A stretch of DNA of 64,000 bases from Vibrio sp. 10N (lineage in GTDB: Bacteria > Pseudomonadota > Gammaproteobacteria > Enterobacterales > Vibrionaceae). The DNA is taken from positions 682,001 through 746,000 of the forward strand of contig NZ_BTPM01000001.1 of assembly GCF_036245475.1 (NCBI RefSeq). The letters are read 5' to 3'. Within the stretch, counting starts at the first letter, position 1. Each line of letters opens with the position of its first letter. Both the position numbers and the translations under genes were made by a program. The notes beneath the pieces are model-generated. The model was not told the DNA's origin and did not search any database. It worked only from the letters and a program-made list of their open reading frames with translations. Shown piece after piece: positions 1 to 11,078 of this stretch.

Positions 1-1042
1 AGATTTTCACTTCGAATTACCTGATGAGCTGATTGCTCGTTACCCAAAGGCAGAGCGTAGCTCAAGCCGACTGCTTCAATTGACCGGTAATACGGGTGAG
101 GTTGTGGATGGAAGCTTCACTGATATCGTCAGCCAAGTTCAGCCTGGCGATCTTCTTGTATTTAATAACACGCGCGTTATTCCTGCTCGTATGTTCGGTC
201 GTAAAGCCTCTGGTGGTAAGCTCGAAGTATTAGTAGAGCGTATGCTTGATGACAAGCGTGTACTTGCTCACGTTCGTTGTTCAAAATCACCAAAGCCAGG
301 TACTGAGCTATTTCTGGGTGAAAACGACGAATACCAAGCGATCATGACGGCGCGTCACGATGCATTGTTTGAAATTGAAATGCAGTCAGACAAAACAGTG
401 CTTGAGATCCTAAATGATGTCGGCCATATGCCACTGCCACCTTACATCGACCGTCCAGATGAAGATGCAGATAAAGAGCGCTACCAAACGGTTTATAACG
501 AAAAGCCAGGCGCGGTTGCCGCTCCAACAGCGGGTCTTCATTTTGATGACAGTGTTCTTGAGCAAATCAAAGCAAAAGGTGCCAACTTCGCATACGTAAC
601 CCTTCACGTGGGCGCAGGTACATTCCAACCTGTTCGCGTAGAAAATATTCATGACCACCACATGCATGCAGAGTACGTGGAAGTACCTCAAGACGTGGTG
701 GATGCGATTGCAGAGACCAAAGCGAATGGCGGCCGCATTATTGCAGTGGGTACCACTTCAGTACGTTCACTCGAGAGTGCAGCGCAAGATGCACTGAAAA
801 AGGGTACCGAGTTAGTGCCTTTCTTTGGTGATACTGAGATTTTCATCTTCCCTGGCTATGAATATCAGCTGGTGGATTGTCTCGTGACAAACTTCCACCT
901 ACCAGAATCGACGCTGATCATGTTGGTCAGTGCGTTTGCAGGCTATGACAATGTCATGAATGCCTACCAACATGCGGTAGAGCAAAAGTATCGCTTCTTT
1001 AGCTATGGTGATGCGATGTTCATTACCAAGAAAACGGCATAA
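1..1042 (+). CDS. queA: S-adenosylmethionine:tRNA ribosyltransferase-isomerase (5'-truncated by window edge)
   Basis: QueA transfers and isomerises the ribosyl group of AdoMet onto preQ1-modified tRNA to make epoxyqueuosine, the step after Tgt in queuosine synthesis. The reading frame is open from base 2 ([20 protein letters not shown], the usual QueA N-terminus), so only the first few codons are missing; an in-frame TTG at 80 is an internal leucine and not the start. Conserved QueA segments include [33 protein letters not shown] and [11 protein letters not shown] near the end. It is followed by tgt on the same strand, 182 bp away, the usual queA-tgt order. Identification is secure; the start lies outside the window. 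Confidence 0.97.
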   Translation, partial: DFHFELPDELIARYPKAERSSSRLLQLTGNTGEVVDGSFTDIVSQVQPGDLLVFNNTRVIPARMFGRKASGGKLEVLVERMLDDKRVLAHVRCSKSPKPGTELFLGENDEYQAIMTARHDALFEIEMQSDKTVLEILNDVGHMPLPPYIDRPDEDADKERYQTVYNEKPGAVAAPTAGLHFDDSVLEQIKAKGANFAYVTLHVGAGTFQPVRVENIHDHHMHAEYVEVPQDVVDAIAETKANGGRIIAVGTTSVRSLESAAQDALKKGTELVPFFGDTEIFIFPGYEYQLVDCLVTNFHLPESTLIMLVSAFAGYDNVMNAYQHAVEQKYRFFSYGDAMFITKKTA

Positions 1043-1118
1043 CTGACGCCAGTAATTAGTAAGCTTTTTATTTCACTCAAGGACTCAGTGGAATACGGTA
1101 GGGAACACCAAAACCTTT

Positions 1119-1141
1119 CGCCTAACGAGCTATGTTAGGCG
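1119..1141 (+). other. Hairpin in queA-tgt intergenic region
   Basis: An 8-bp perfect inverted repeat (CGCCTAAC / GTTAGGCG, 7-nt loop) lies in the 182-bp gap between queA and tgt. No U-tract follows, so it is not a typical intrinsic terminator. It may be an mRNA processing or stability structure, or part of the tgt leader. Function unknown. Confidence 0.4.
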
Positions 1142-1191
1142 GGCGGATCTAAGTGCGGCAAGCTACGCTTGTTAGTGCGTTTTAAGATTGA

Positions 1192-2370
<1,179 letters not shown>

Positions 2371-2384
2371 TTGGCTAAATAGTC

Positions 2385-2498
2385 GGCTATCCCTGCAATT
2401 GGTAACAAATCCTAGCTCTGGGTCACATTTTTTGTGCCTTTAAGTGACTATGAAACATTGAGTTACCGTTTGCTTCTTGAAAAGATAGGGGGATAGCC
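2385..2498 (+). other. Long-range inverted repeat in tgt-yajC spacer
   Basis: GGCTATCCC at 2385-2393 is mirrored by GGGATAGCC at 2490-2498, bracketing about 96 nt just upstream of yajC. The two 9-bp arms could close a leader RNA structure or be coincidental. There is no U-tract and no recognisable riboswitch core. Confidence 0.25.
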
Positions 2499-2539
2499 CA
2501 ATTTTGGATATGTATTTACATTAAAGAGGATGTTCTCCG

Positions 2540-2869
2540 ATGAGTTTGATCTCTGCAGCACACGCAGCTGAAGCAGCACCACAAGGTGGCGGTTTCGAAA
2601 TGCTAATCATGCTAGGCATGTTCGCGGTAATTTTTTACTTCATGATTTACCGCCCACAAGCGAAGCGTGCAAAAGAGCACAAAAACCTAATGGCTTCTAT
2701 GGGTAAGGGCGACGAAGTCCTAACTAACGGCGGTCTAATTGGTAAAATCACTAAAATCGCTGAAGACAACGACTACATTGCTATCGCACTAAACGACAAC
2801 AATGAAGTAGTTATCAAGAAAGACTTCGTTACTGCAGTGCTACCAAAAGGTACGCTGAAGTCTCTATAA
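2540..2869 (+). CDS. yajC: Sec translocase accessory subunit YajC
   Basis: YajC is a small single-span inner-membrane protein that copurifies with SecDF. After a short N-terminus (MSLISAAHAAEAAPQG) there is one transmembrane segment at about residues 20-38 (MLIMLGMFAVIFYFMIY), followed by the hallmark RPQAKRAKEHKNLMASMGKGDEV and a cytoplasmic beta domain. Length 109 aa is typical. RBS AGAGGATG. It is 20 bp upstream of secD and clearly in the same operon. Confidence 0.97.
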   Translation: MSLISAAHAAEAAPQGGGFEMLIMLGMFAVIFYFMIYRPQAKRAKEHKNLMASMGKGDEVLTNGGLIGKITKIAEDNDYIAIALNDNNEVVIKKDFVTAVLPKGTLKSL

Positions 2870-2889
2870 AACAGCTATAGGATCTCGCT

Positions 2890-4746
2890 GTGCTAAATCG
2901 TTACCCTTTGTGGAAGTACCTGATGGTGATATTCGCCATTGCGGCAGCGGCGTTATACGCACTTCCCAATCTATACGGTGAAGATCCGGCTATTCAAATT
3001 ACAGGGGCGCGTGGCGCCTCTGTTGATATGTCGACGCTGGATACTGTCACTAAAGCTCTTGATGAAGAGCAACTCTCTCGTAAGTCCATTGCTCTTGAAA
3101 ATGGCTCCATTCTTGTTCGTTTTACTGACACTGATACTCAGATCAGTGCCCGTGATATCATCAGTGAAGCGTTAGGCAAAGATTCAATCGTTGCACTTAA
3201 CCTTGCTCCAGCTACTCCTGATTGGCTTGAGTCTATTGGCGCTGCGCCAATGAAACTCGGTCTTGACCTTCGTGGTGGTGTTCACTTCTTGATGGAAGTC
3301 GACATGGATGCTGCGATGGAAAAACTGGTTGGTCAGCAAGAAGAAGGCTTTAGAAGCGATCTTCGTGAAGAGCGCATCCGTTATCGCTCTATCCGCCCAG
3401 CGGGTAAAGATGGCGTAGAAGTATTGCTACGTAACGCCGAGCAACTTGCAGAAGCGAAGACGGTACTGGAAGCAAAATACCCAGATATGGACTTCTTCGA
3501 TTCTGACTCAAACGGCCGCTTTGCTTTGGTCGCTCGATTCAAAGAAACTCGCCTTCAAGAAATCCGCAACTACGCTGTTGAGCAGAACATCACTATCCTA
3601 CGTAATCGTGTAAACGAACTGGGTGTGGCAGAGCCATTGGTTCAGCGCCAAGGTGCGAGCCGTATCGTGGTTGAGCTACCGGGTGTTCAAGACACGGCGC
3701 GCGCGAAAGAGATTTTGGGTGCAACAGCAACACTAGAATTCCGTGAAGTTGACAGCTCGGCTGACTTAGCTGCGGCAGCAAGTGGTCGTGCACCAGCGGG
3801 TAGCGAAATTAAGCTTGATCGTGACGGTCGTCCGGTTGTGCTTAAGAAGCGCGTTATCCTAGGCGGTGCGAGCATTACTGATGCAAGCTCAAGCGCAGAC
3901 GAATACGGTCGCCCACAAGTTAACATCTCACTAGACAGTGAAGGTGGTAACAAGATGGCGGCGTTCTCGCGTCAGAATATCGGTAAGCTGATGGCAACGG
4001 TTTTCGCTGAATATAAAGACAGCGGCAAACGCACGCCAGAAGGCAAAGTTATCCTTGATAAGCATGAAGAAGTGATCAACCAAGCGACGATTCAGTCTGC
4101 ACTTGGTCGTAACTTCCGTATCACAGGTATCGACTCTGCTGCTGAAGCGCACAACCTAGCACTACTGCTTCGTGCAGGTGCTCTGATTGCGCCGATTTCT
4201 ATTGTTGAAGAACGTACTATCGGTCCATCAATGGGTCAGCAAAACATCGATATGGGTATCAAGGCGTGTATCACAGGTATGATTGCCGTGATGCTATTTA
4301 CGTTGGTTTACTACCGTCGATTTGGTCTGTTTGCCAACATGGCATTGATGGCGAACATCGTTCTAATCGTTGGTGTCATGTCGATGATTCCAGGTGCGAC
4401 GATGACGCTGCCAGGTATCGCAGGTATCGTACTGACCGTTGGTATGGCGGTGGATGCGAACGTTCTGATCTTTGAGCGGATACGTGAGGAGCTTAAAGAG
4501 GGGCGTAACCCACAACAAGCGATTCACCAAGGCTATGCTAACGCATTCAGTACCATCGCCGATGCCAACATCACCACCTTGATTACAGCGATCATTCTAT
4601 TTGCTGTGGGTACAGGTGCGATCAAAGGCTTCGCGGTCACACTGTCTATCGGTATTCTTACTTCTATGTTTACAGCCATCATTGGTACACGTTGTCTCGT
4701 GAACCTGGTTTATGGCGGCAAACGTATCAACAAATTGTCGATCTAA
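2890..4746 (+). CDS. secD: Protein translocase subunit SecD
   Basis: SecD, with SecF, uses the proton motive force to help preproteins leave the SecYEG channel on the periplasmic side. GTG start at 2890 behind AGGA. One N-terminal transmembrane span (about 7-27) is followed by the large periplasmic domain P1 (with [16 protein letters not shown], the D1 motif, near residue 125) and five C-terminal spans. The late segment [18 protein letters not shown] is the conserved D4 region. Length 618 aa compares with about 615 in E. coli. Overlaps no neighbour; secF follows after 9 bp. Confidence 0.98.
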   Translation: MLNRYPLWKYLMVIFAIAAAALYALPNLYGEDPAIQITGARGASVDMSTLDTVTKALDEEQLSRKSIALENGSILVRFTDTDTQISARDIISEALGKDSIVALNLAPATPDWLESIGAAPMKLGLDLRGGVHFLMEVDMDAAMEKLVGQQEEGFRSDLREERIRYRSIRPAGKDGVEVLLRNAEQLAEAKTVLEAKYPDMDFFDSDSNGRFALVARFKETRLQEIRNYAVEQNITILRNRVNELGVAEPLVQRQGASRIVVELPGVQDTARAKEILGATATLEFREVDSSADLAAAASGRAPAGSEIKLDRDGRPVVLKKRVILGGASITDASSSADEYGRPQVNISLDSEGGNKMAAFSRQNIGKLMATVFAEYKDSGKRTPEGKVILDKHEEVINQATIQSALGRNFRITGIDSAAEAHNLALLLRAGALIAPISIVEERTIGPSMGQQNIDMGIKACITGMIAVMLFTLVYYRRFGLFANMALMANIVLIVGVMSMIPGATMTLPGIAGIVLTVGMAVDANVLIFERIREELKEGRNPQQAIHQGYANAFSTIADANITTLITAIILFAVGTGAIKGFAVTLSIGILTSMFTAIIGTRCLVNLVYGGKRINKLSI

Positions 4747-4755
4747 GGGTTAGTT

Positions 4756-5703
4756 ATGTTTCAGATAATGAAAGCAGACAAAACGATCGACTTTATGCGT
4801 TGGTCAAAAGTTGCGTTCGTTTTGTCCATTGTGATGATCGGCGCAGCTATTTTTACACTGTCAACGAAGTGGCTTAACTGGGGTCTAGACTTCACTGGCG
4901 GTACACTTATCGAGGTGGGCTTCGAACAGCCTGCAAACCTTGAGGAAGTCCGTTCAGCACTCGATGCGAAAGGGTTCGGTGACGCTACGGTACAGAACTT
5001 CGGTTCTGCTCGTGACGTTATGGTTCGCCTGCGTCCTCGTGATGACATGCAAGCAGAGGCGCTGGGTAACCAGATCCTAGATGCCATTCGTGTAGGCACG
5101 GGTGAAGACGTTGAAATGCGTCGTATCGAGTTCGTAGGTCCGAACGTAGGTGATGAACTAACAGAGGCGGGCGGTCTAGCGATCCTTGTGTCTCTTATCT
5201 GTATCTTGATCTACGTATCAGTGCGATTTGAATGGCGTTTGGCGGCGGGTGCGGTACTCGCGCTGGCACACGACGTTATCATCACGCTGGGCATCTTCTC
5301 GCTTATGCAGATTGAAGTTGATTTGACGATTGTCGCAGCACTGCTAACGGTTGTCGGTTACTCGCTCAACGATACTATCGTTGTATTTGACCGTATCCGT
5401 GAGAACTTCCGCAAAATGCGTAAGGGTGAGCCTGCTGACATCATGAACAGCTCGATCACACAAACACTAAGCCGTACCTTGATTACGTCTGGTACTACTT
5501 TGTTCGTAGTTATCGCCCTATTCACTCAAGGTGGTGCGATGATCCACGGCTTTGCGACAGCATTGCTGCTGGGTATCACGGTTGGTACTTACTCTTCTAT
5601 CTACGTAGCATCTGCGTTGGCTCTGAAACTGGGTATCCAGAAAGAGCACCTAATGCCGCCTCAGATTGAAAAAGAAGGCGCTGAGTTTGATGAGATGCCG
5701 TAA
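4756..5703 (+). CDS. secF: Protein translocase subunit SecF
   Basis: SecF is the partner of SecD in the RND-like SecDF complex. It has an N-terminal span (about 18-37), a compact periplasmic domain that opens with LDFTGGTLIEV (the SecF version of the D1 motif), and five C-terminal membrane segments with YSLNDTIVVFDRIREN. Length 315 aa is typical. It ends the yajC-secD-secF operon, closed by a strong intrinsic terminator at 5732-5762. Confidence 0.98.
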   Translation: MFQIMKADKTIDFMRWSKVAFVLSIVMIGAAIFTLSTKWLNWGLDFTGGTLIEVGFEQPANLEEVRSALDAKGFGDATVQNFGSARDVMVRLRPRDDMQAEALGNQILDAIRVGTGEDVEMRRIEFVGPNVGDELTEAGGLAILVSLICILIYVSVRFEWRLAAGAVLALAHDVIITLGIFSLMQIEVDLTIVAALLTVVGYSLNDTIVVFDRIRENFRKMRKGEPADIMNSSITQTLSRTLITSGTTLFVVIALFTQGGAMIHGFATALLLGITVGTYSSIYVASALALKLGIQKEHLMPPQIEKEGAEFDEMP

Positions 5704-5731
5704 GGCAGATTGTTGGATTTGATGACATTGA

Positions 5732-5762
5732 TAAAGCCACTCGAACGAGTGGCTTTTCTTTT
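5732..5762 (+). terminator. Intrinsic terminator after secF
   Basis: A stem formed by AAGCCACTCG / CGAGTGGCTT with a short AA loop is followed by TTCTTTT, 30 bp after the secF stop codon. This ends the yajC-secDF transcript. Confidence 0.9.
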
Positions 5763-5838
5763 GCGTGTAATTGTCGAGGAGATTCTAGTTTGCACTATGG
5801 CGAGGTCATTCCTCAGGCAGAGTCATACCTTAGGTTGA

Positions 5839-5959
5839 GTGATCCCCTTGAAAAAGGGGATCTCCTGCAGCGCGCTGCGAACGCTATTTACGTAACAGAG
5901 TCATTGTTTTTCAGTTGGCTACGCGCTTTAGGAGGTCTTCACTTTCGTGAAGATGACGA
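5839..5959. repeat. Dispersed hairpin-ended repeat, copy A
   Basis: A roughly 120-bp element in the secF-suhB spacer. The left end is a hairpin (ATCCCC TTGAAAAA GGGGAT then CTC); the right end is a second hairpin (CTTCAC TTTC GTGAAG, then ATGACG) that on the opposite strand reads CGTCAT-hairpin-CTC, so the element as a whole has inverted ends. A second copy lies at 56805-56938. The left hairpin matches base for base, the right hairpin differs by compensating changes, and the middle is partly conserved (TTTACGT, TTTTTCAGTT, CTACNCGC). It is non-coding and resembles a MITE or REP/BIME-type element. The remainder of the 5763-6017 gap shows nothing else recognisable. Confidence 0.75.
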
Positions 5960-6017
5960 ATAATTTTGACAGCATCAAACGGTCTGGCATTTACCAATGG
6001 ACTGTAAAAACAAAAAA

Positions 6018-6040
6018 ATCCCGACCATAGGTCGGGATTT
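6018..6040 (-). terminator. Intrinsic terminator of suhB
   Basis: AATCCCGACC / GGTCGGGATT is a near-perfect stem with an ATA loop; on the minus strand it is followed by TTTTTTG. It lies 59 bp beyond the suhB stop codon. An A/T run on both sides could let it act in both directions. Confidence 0.88.
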
Positions 6041-6098
6041 CAAATTCAGCTGTGACGGGCTGTGCTTTCTTCTACAGAACTACTTAAGCTGTAGAGAA

Positions 6099-6902
6099 TT
6101 ACTTAAGGATAGCTTCGTTACCGTTTTCACGGATGTGTTTAAGCATCGCTTTCACGCCACGTGCGCTTGAAGCAACAACGTTACCAGACTTCATGTACTC
6201 AGTACCGCCAGAGAAGTCAGTTACGATAGCGCCAGCTTCACGAGCAATCAGTTCGCCTGCTGCCATGTCCCATGGTTTTAGACCAAGCTCGAAGTAACCG
6301 TCTAGACGACCTGCTGCAACGTAACATAGGTCTAGAGCTGCAGAGCCAGCACGACGGAAGTCAGAGCACTCAACAAACATTGAAGACATGATTTTGAAGT
6401 AGCTTTCAGAGTGTTGCTTCTGCTTGAATGGGAAGCCAGTACCGATAACAGTACCTTTGATATCTTTAAGCTGTTTTACACGGATACGTGCATTGTTAAG
6501 CTGAGCGCCAGCACCGCGTTGTGCAGTGAAAAGCTCGTTAACCATTGGGTCGTAAACACACGCTACTTCTGTTTTGCCTTTGATGCGAACTGCAATAGAC
6601 ACAGAGAAAGTAGGAATGCCTTGTACGAAGTTAGTGGTGCCATCCAGTGGGTCGATGATCCATTGTACGTCACTATCTTTACCTTCGATTAGGCCACCCT
6701 CTTCAGCAATGATGCTGTGGTCTGGGTATGAAGCTTGGATAGTGCTGATGATGATTGCTTCGGCTTCTTTGTCTACGTTAGTAACGAAGTCATTAGTGCC
6801 TTTCTGTACTGACTCAATCTTGTCAGTGTTTTCTAGTGATTTAGCAATATGGTTGCCCGCTTTACGCGCAGCGCGTATAGCGATGTTTAGCATTGGATGC
6901 AT
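6099..6902 (-). CDS. suhB: Inositol-1-monophosphatase / Nus-complex factor SuhB
   Basis: SuhB belongs to the FIG superfamily of lithium-sensitive Mg-dependent phosphatases. In E. coli it also joins the rRNA antitermination complex. Metal-binding motifs are all present: EEGG near residue 67, WIIDPLDGTTNF near 83-94 and WDMAAGELIAREAG near 212. Length 267 aa matches the family. It is transcribed away from trmJ, the arrangement seen in E. coli (suhB and trmJ/yfhQ divergent next to isc). Confidence 0.97.
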   Translation of the reverse strand: MHPMLNIAIRAARKAGNHIAKSLENTDKIESVQKGTNDFVTNVDKEAEAIIISTIQASYPDHSIIAEEGGLIEGKDSDVQWIIDPLDGTTNFVQGIPTFSVSIAVRIKGKTEVACVYDPMVNELFTAQRGAGAQLNNARIRVKQLKDIKGTVIGTGFPFKQKQHSESYFKIMSSMFVECSDFRRAGSAALDLCYVAAGRLDGYFELGLKPWDMAAGELIAREAGAIVTDFSGGTEYMKSGNVVASSARGVKAMLKHIRENGNEAILK

Positions 6903-7079
6903 ACGAATTTTCCCAACGGATGTTAAAGAACAAAAAGCGGCGCGAAGTATACCAAAGATTTGGCAAAAGGGAAGTGGTTATTTTTTGTGCTGTTAATTTT
7001 ATGAATAGAAAGATCCTGACTACTTTAGTCAAGTTTATGTTACCATTCTGCGATTGTGTAAAATGAGTGCAATGTGACA

Positions 7080-7811
7080 ATGCTAGACAACGTAAAAATC
7101 GTCCTGGTTGGGACTTCTCATTCTGGAAATATTGGCTCGGCAGCTCGAGCGATGAAGGTAATGGGACTGAGCCAGATGGTGCTGGTGGACCCTCAATGTG
7201 AGGTGGATTCACAGGCGATTGCGTTGGCTGCCGGTGCTAGTGATATAGCACTGGGTGCAAAAGTTGTGTCTACACTAGAAGAAGCAGTGGAAGATTGTGG
7301 TCTTGTTGTTGGTTCTAGTGCACGCTCTCGTACACTAGATTGGCCGATGATTGAGCCAAGAGAGTGTGGTAAGAAATTTGCCGTAGAAGGTGAAAAACAC
7401 GCAGTTGCGTTAGTATTTGGGCGCGAACGAACGGGCTTGACCAATGATGAGCTGCAGCTTTGTCACTACCATACGTGTATTCCTGCAAACCCAGAGTACA
7501 GCTCGCTCAATCTTGCTATGGCGGTGCAAACCCTTAGCTATGAAGTACGAGTGGCGCATCTAGAGCGCGAAGCACAACAGTATGCCGAGCCGAGTGAAGT
7601 GGATTACCCGCGTCACAAAGAGCTGGAATTATTCTACCAACACCTTGAAAAAGTCATCATGGATACCCAGTTTATTTCTAAAGACAAACCGGGTCTCGTG
7701 ATGAATAAGCTGCGTAGAATGTTTAGTCGAACGCGTCCTGAAGCTTCGGAAATCAACACGTTACGTGGTATTTTGACCTCAGTTGAAAAAGCGATAGGGG
7801 TTAAAAAATAA
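7080..7811 (+). CDS. trmJ: tRNA (cytidine/uridine-2'-O)-methyltransferase TrmJ
   Basis: TrmJ methylates the 2'-O of nucleotide 32 in several tRNAs. It is a SPOUT enzyme; the C-terminal half of the catalytic domain shows the trefoil-knot AdoMet motifs [13 protein letters not shown] and [12 protein letters not shown] place the start at ATG 7080 ([20 protein letters not shown], aligning with known TrmJ N-termini), not at the in-frame GTG at 7074. About 243 aa. It is immediately upstream of iscR, as in E. coli, but the isc promoter lies in the 111-bp gap between them. Confidence 0.96.
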   Translation: MLDNVKIVLVGTSHSGNIGSAARAMKVMGLSQMVLVDPQCEVDSQAIALAAGASDIALGAKVVSTLEEAVEDCGLVVGSSARSRTLDWPMIEPRECGKKFAVEGEKHAVALVFGRERTGLTNDELQLCHYHTCIPANPEYSSLNLAMAVQTLSYEVRVAHLEREAQQYAEPSEVDYPRHKELELFYQHLEKVIMDTQFISKDKPGLVMNKLRRMFSRTRPEASEINTLRGILTSVEKAIGVKK

Positions 7812-7832
7812 CCATTTCTTTTGTTGGGTTAA

Positions 7833-7882
7833 ATACCCGACTGTTTTAGTCAATTAAATACTTGACTAAAACAGTCAGGTAT
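7833..7882 (+). promoter_or_regulatory. Tandem type-1 IscR sites and isc promoter
   Basis: Two 25-bp sites abut head to tail: 7833-7857 (ATACCCGACT-N5-AGTCAATTAA) and 7858-7882 (ATACTTGACT-N5-AGTCAGGTAT). Both fit the type 1 consensus ATASYYGACT-N5-AGTCRRSTAT bound by [2Fe-2S]-IscR. The second overlaps a plausible -35 (TTGACT, 7862-7867) with an A/T-rich -10 around 7885-7891. This predicts autorepression of the isc operon by holo-IscR. Confidence 0.88.
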
Positions 7883-7922
7883 GGAAATATTTATGCCACA
7901 TAATCAATGTGGATAGTGTGAT

Positions 7923-8429
7923 ATGAGACTTACATCAAAAGGAAGATATGCAGTAACAGCGATGCTTGATGTCGCACTGCACTCACAGCAAAGCCCAGTA
8001 CCTCTAGCGGACATCTCTGAACGTCAAGGTATCTCTTTGTCTTATCTAGAACAGCTGTTCTCCAAACTGCGCAAAGCGGGTCTGGTTGCAAGTGTTCGTG
8101 GTCCTGGTGGTGGTTACCGCTTGGGCGCAGAGGCAACTGAGATTTCGATTGGTACGGTTATCGCTGCAGTTGATGAATCGGTTGATGCAACAAAATGTGC
8201 TGGCAAAGGAGATTGCCAAGGTGGTACACGTTGTCTCACACATACACTGTGGAGAGATTTAAGCTCTCGCATCAGTGACTTCCTAAATAACATCACTCTT
8301 GGCGAGTTGATGGTAGATAACGAAGTATTAGAAATTTCAGACCGACAAGACGTAGATCTTGCGGTAAATCATGGGTTCTCAAGAAAAAGTACAAGCACCG
8401 CACCCATCGGAATCAATGTTCGCTCGTAG
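7923..8429 (+). CDS. iscR: Fe-S cluster assembly regulator IscR
   Basis: Rrf2-family winged-helix repressor that senses cellular Fe-S demand. The N-terminal recognition region begins [20 protein letters not shown]; the [2Fe-2S] ligands are at C92, C98 and C104 with H107 ([17 protein letters not shown]), the same positions as in E. coli. Length 168 aa. First gene of iscRSUA-hscBA-fdx-iscX; iscS starts 28 bp after its stop. Regulated by the tandem sites directly upstream. Confidence 0.98.
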   Translation: MRLTSKGRYAVTAMLDVALHSQQSPVPLADISERQGISLSYLEQLFSKLRKAGLVASVRGPGGGYRLGAEATEISIGTVIAAVDESVDATKCAGKGDCQGGTRCLTHTLWRDLSSRISDFLNNITLGELMVDNEVLEISDRQDVDLAVNHGFSRKSTSTAPIGINVRS

Positions 8430-8457
8430 TAGTGTCGCTTATACATTGGAGTAAAGA

Positions 8458-9672
8458 ATGAAACTGCCTATTTATCTAGACTACTCTGCCACTTGCCCTG
8501 TCGATCCAAGGGTTGCAGAAAAAATGGTTCAATACATGACGATGGATGGTACCTTCGGTAACCCTGCGTCACGTTCTCACCGTTTTGGTTGGCAAGCAGA
8601 AGAAGCAGTAGATAACGCTCGTGAACAGATCGCTGATCTGTTAAACGCAGACCCTCGCGAAGTCGTATTTACGTCCGGCGCTACTGAGTCTGACAACCTT
8701 GCTATTAAAGGTGCTGCGCACTTCTACAGCAAAAAAGGTAAGCACATCATCACGGTTAAGACAGAGCACAAAGCGGTTCTTGACCCATGCCGTCAGCTAG
8801 AGCGTGAAGGCTTCGAAGTGACTTACTTAGAGCCAGAATCAAACGGTATTGTTGACCTTGCTAAGCTAGAAGCGGCAATGCGTGAAGACACAGTGCTTGT
8901 GTCAATCATGCACGTAAACAACGAAATCGGTGTTGTACAAGACATTACTGCTATCGGCGAGCTATGCCGTAGTAAGAAAATCGTATTCCACGTAGATGCA
9001 GCACAATCTGCAGGCAAATTGCCTATCGACGTTCAAGAAATGAAAGTCGACTTGATTTCACTATCTGCTCATAAAGTTTACGGACCAAAAGGTATTGGCG
9101 CACTCTATGTACGTCGTAAGCCACGTATTCGTCTAGAAGCGCAAATGCACGGCGGCGGTCATGAGCGTGGTTTCCGCTCTGGCACACTACCTACTCACCA
9201 AATCGTGGGTATGGGCGAAGCCTTTGCTGTCGCTAAGCAAGATATGCAGAAAGATTATGACCATGCGAAAGCATTGCGCGATCGTCTACTTAATGGCGTT
9301 AAAGATCTTGAAGCCGTGACTGTCAATGGTGACCTAGAACAGCGTGTTCCTCACAACCTAAACGTGAGTTTTGCTTTCGTAGAAGGTGAGTCGCTACTAA
9401 TGTCGCTGAAAGACCTAGCAGTATCTTCTGGTTCTGCCTGTACATCAGCAAGTCTTGAGCCTTCATACGTGCTGCGTGCACTTGGCTTAAACGATGAGCT
9501 TGCACACAGCTCAGTTCGCTTCTCATTTGGTCGTTTCACCACTGAAGAAGATATCGATTTTGCGATTGAGCAGATCAGAACAGCAGTAAACAAATTACGT
9601 GACATGTCTCCTCTATGGGATATGTATAAAGAAGGGATTGACCTAGACACGGTTGAGTGGGCACACCACTAA
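8458..9672 (+). CDS. iscS: Cysteine desulfurase IscS
   Basis: PLP enzyme that converts cysteine to alanine and passes persulfide sulfur to IscU, ThiI, TusA and others. The PLP lysine is in [14 protein letters not shown]; the mobile catalytic cysteine is in [21 protein letters not shown]. Length 404 aa equals E. coli IscS. RBS GGAGT precedes ATG 8458. Second gene of the isc operon. Confidence 0.99.
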   Translation: MKLPIYLDYSATCPVDPRVAEKMVQYMTMDGTFGNPASRSHRFGWQAEEAVDNAREQIADLLNADPREVVFTSGATESDNLAIKGAAHFYSKKGKHIITVKTEHKAVLDPCRQLEREGFEVTYLEPESNGIVDLAKLEAAMREDTVLVSIMHVNNEIGVVQDITAIGELCRSKKIVFHVDAAQSAGKLPIDVQEMKVDLISLSAHKVYGPKGIGALYVRRKPRIRLEAQMHGGGHERGFRSGTLPTHQIVGMGEAFAVAKQDMQKDYDHAKALRDRLLNGVKDLEAVTVNGDLEQRVPHNLNVSFAFVEGESLLMSLKDLAVSSGSACTSASLEPSYVLRALGLNDELAHSSVRFSFGRFTTEEDIDFAIEQIRTAVNKLRDMSPLWDMYKEGIDLDTVEWAHH

Positions 9673-9705
9673 TCTCACGGAAGTAGAGGATTCGAGGAAG
9701 TTATT

Positions 9706-10086
9706 ATGGCGTATAGTGAAAAAGTAATTGACCACTATGAGAACCCACGTAACGTAGGTTCATTTGATAAGAATGATCCGGCTGTGGGTAGTGGTATGGT
9801 TGGCGCACCAGCGTGTGGTGACGTAATGAAACTGCAAATCAAGGTGACACCAGAAGGTATCATCGAAGATGCGAAGTTTAAAACTTACGGTTGTGGTTCA
9901 GCGATCGCTTCAAGCTCACTAGTAACTGAGTGGGTAAAAGGTAAATCTATCGATGAAGCCGCTGCAATCAAAAACTCTGAGATTGCAGAAGAACTAGAGT
10001 TGCCACCAGTGAAAGTTCACTGCTCAATTCTTGCTGAAGATGCAATCAAAGCAGCGGTTGCGGACTACAAGAAGAAGCACGACTAA
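9706..10086 (+). CDS. iscU: Fe-S cluster scaffold IscU
   Basis: Scaffold on which IscS builds [2Fe-2S] clusters before HscA/HscB-assisted release. The three cluster cysteines are visible in APACGDVMK, YGCGSAIASSS and KVHCSILAEDAI. The HscA recognition motif LPPVK directly precedes the last of these. Length 126 aa is typical. Located between iscS and iscA. Confidence 0.99.
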   Translation: MAYSEKVIDHYENPRNVGSFDKNDPAVGSGMVGAPACGDVMKLQIKVTPEGIIEDAKFKTYGCGSAIASSSLVTEWVKGKSIDEAAAIKNSEIAEELELPPVKVHCSILAEDAIKAAVADYKKKHD

Positions 10087-10159
10087 ACTGCTTGGATAAC
10101 CAAGCCCTTTAGCTTTATTAAACACAGTATCATCAAGAGAAACGAACAAAGGTTGTAGT

Positions 10160-10483
10160 ATGGCCATCTCAATGACAGACGCAGCAGCGAGCCGAGTTAA
10201 GACATTTTTAGACAATCGCGGCAAAGGTATTGGATTGCGCTTAGGCGTAAAAACCACCGGTTGCTCTGGTATGGCTTACGTTCTTGAGTTCGTTGATGAA
10301 CTGGATGAAGGCGATTCGGTGTTTGAGCACTCAGGTGTAAAAGTCATCATCGATGCGAAGAGCTTGGTTTATCTCGATGGCACAGAGCTCGATTATGTAA
10401 AAGAAGGCTTGAACGAAGGTTTTGAGTTCAACAACCCAAATGCGAAAGGCGAGTGTGGTTGTGGTGAAAGCTTCAATGTTTAA
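10160..10483 (+). CDS. iscA: Fe-S cluster carrier IscA
   Basis: A-type carrier that delivers clusters to apoproteins. The three ligand cysteines are C35 (TTGCSGM), C99 and C101 (GECGCGESF). Length 107 aa. It starts 73 bp after iscU behind AAAGGTTG and is part of the isc operon. Confidence 0.99.
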   Translation: MAISMTDAAASRVKTFLDNRGKGIGLRLGVKTTGCSGMAYVLEFVDELDEGDSVFEHSGVKVIIDAKSLVYLDGTELDYVKEGLNEGFEFNNPNAKGECGCGESFNV

Positions 10484-10539
10484 CCTTTAACGAGCTTGGT
10501 TGTATCATCAGCCAAGCTCATTAATTACGAGTCAATGCT

Positions 10540-11055
10540 ATGAACCATTTCGAATTATTTGGGCTACCTGTTCAGTTTCAGTTGGACGGTAGCCTTCTTT
10601 CTTCTCAGTTCCGAGAACTGCAAAAACGCTTTCACCCAGACAACTTTGCCACTGCCTCTGAGCGCGATCGCCTGTTGGCTGTGCAAAAAGCAGCGCAAAT
10701 CAATGATGCTTACCAAGTGCTGAAAAAGCCGATTTCTCGCGCCGAATACCTTTTGGCCGAAAACGGTGTCGACATTCGTGCTGAGCAGCAAACATTGCAA
10801 GACCCTATGTTCTTAATGGAACAGATGGAACTTCGAGAAGAATTGGAAGACCTAGCGTCTTCGAGCGACCCTGAATCAGAACTTTTTGACTTTGAAGCTA
10901 AGGTCAGCAAAATGTTCAAGGTCCAGTTATCAGAATTAGAAGGTCAGCTTTCGCAAGCCGAATGGCCAACTGCTGCTGATAGCGTTAGAAAACTTAAATT
11001 TATCGCCAAGTTGCAAAGTGAAATAGAACAGCTAGAAGATAAGCTGCTTGGTTAA
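10540..11055 (+). CDS. hscB: J-domain co-chaperone HscB
   Basis: HscB brings IscU to the Hsp70 HscA and stimulates its ATPase. The N-terminal J domain has the HPD signature (LQKRFHPDNFA, about residues 29-36); the C-terminal three-helix domain (about 90-171) binds IscU. Length 171 aa is typical. hscA follows after 23 bp. Confidence 0.98.
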   Translation: MNHFELFGLPVQFQLDGSLLSSQFRELQKRFHPDNFATASERDRLLAVQKAAQINDAYQVLKKPISRAEYLLAENGVDIRAEQQTLQDPMFLMEQMELREELEDLASSSDPESELFDFEAKVSKMFKVQLSELEGQLSQAEWPTAADSVRKLKFIAKLQSEIEQLEDKLLG

Positions 11056-11078
11056 TGGAAGCTCCCAAGGATATTTGA

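Noticed and set aside
6574..6996. 140-codon plus-strand ORF opposite suhB
   Set aside because: Antisense shadow of a clear suhB gene.
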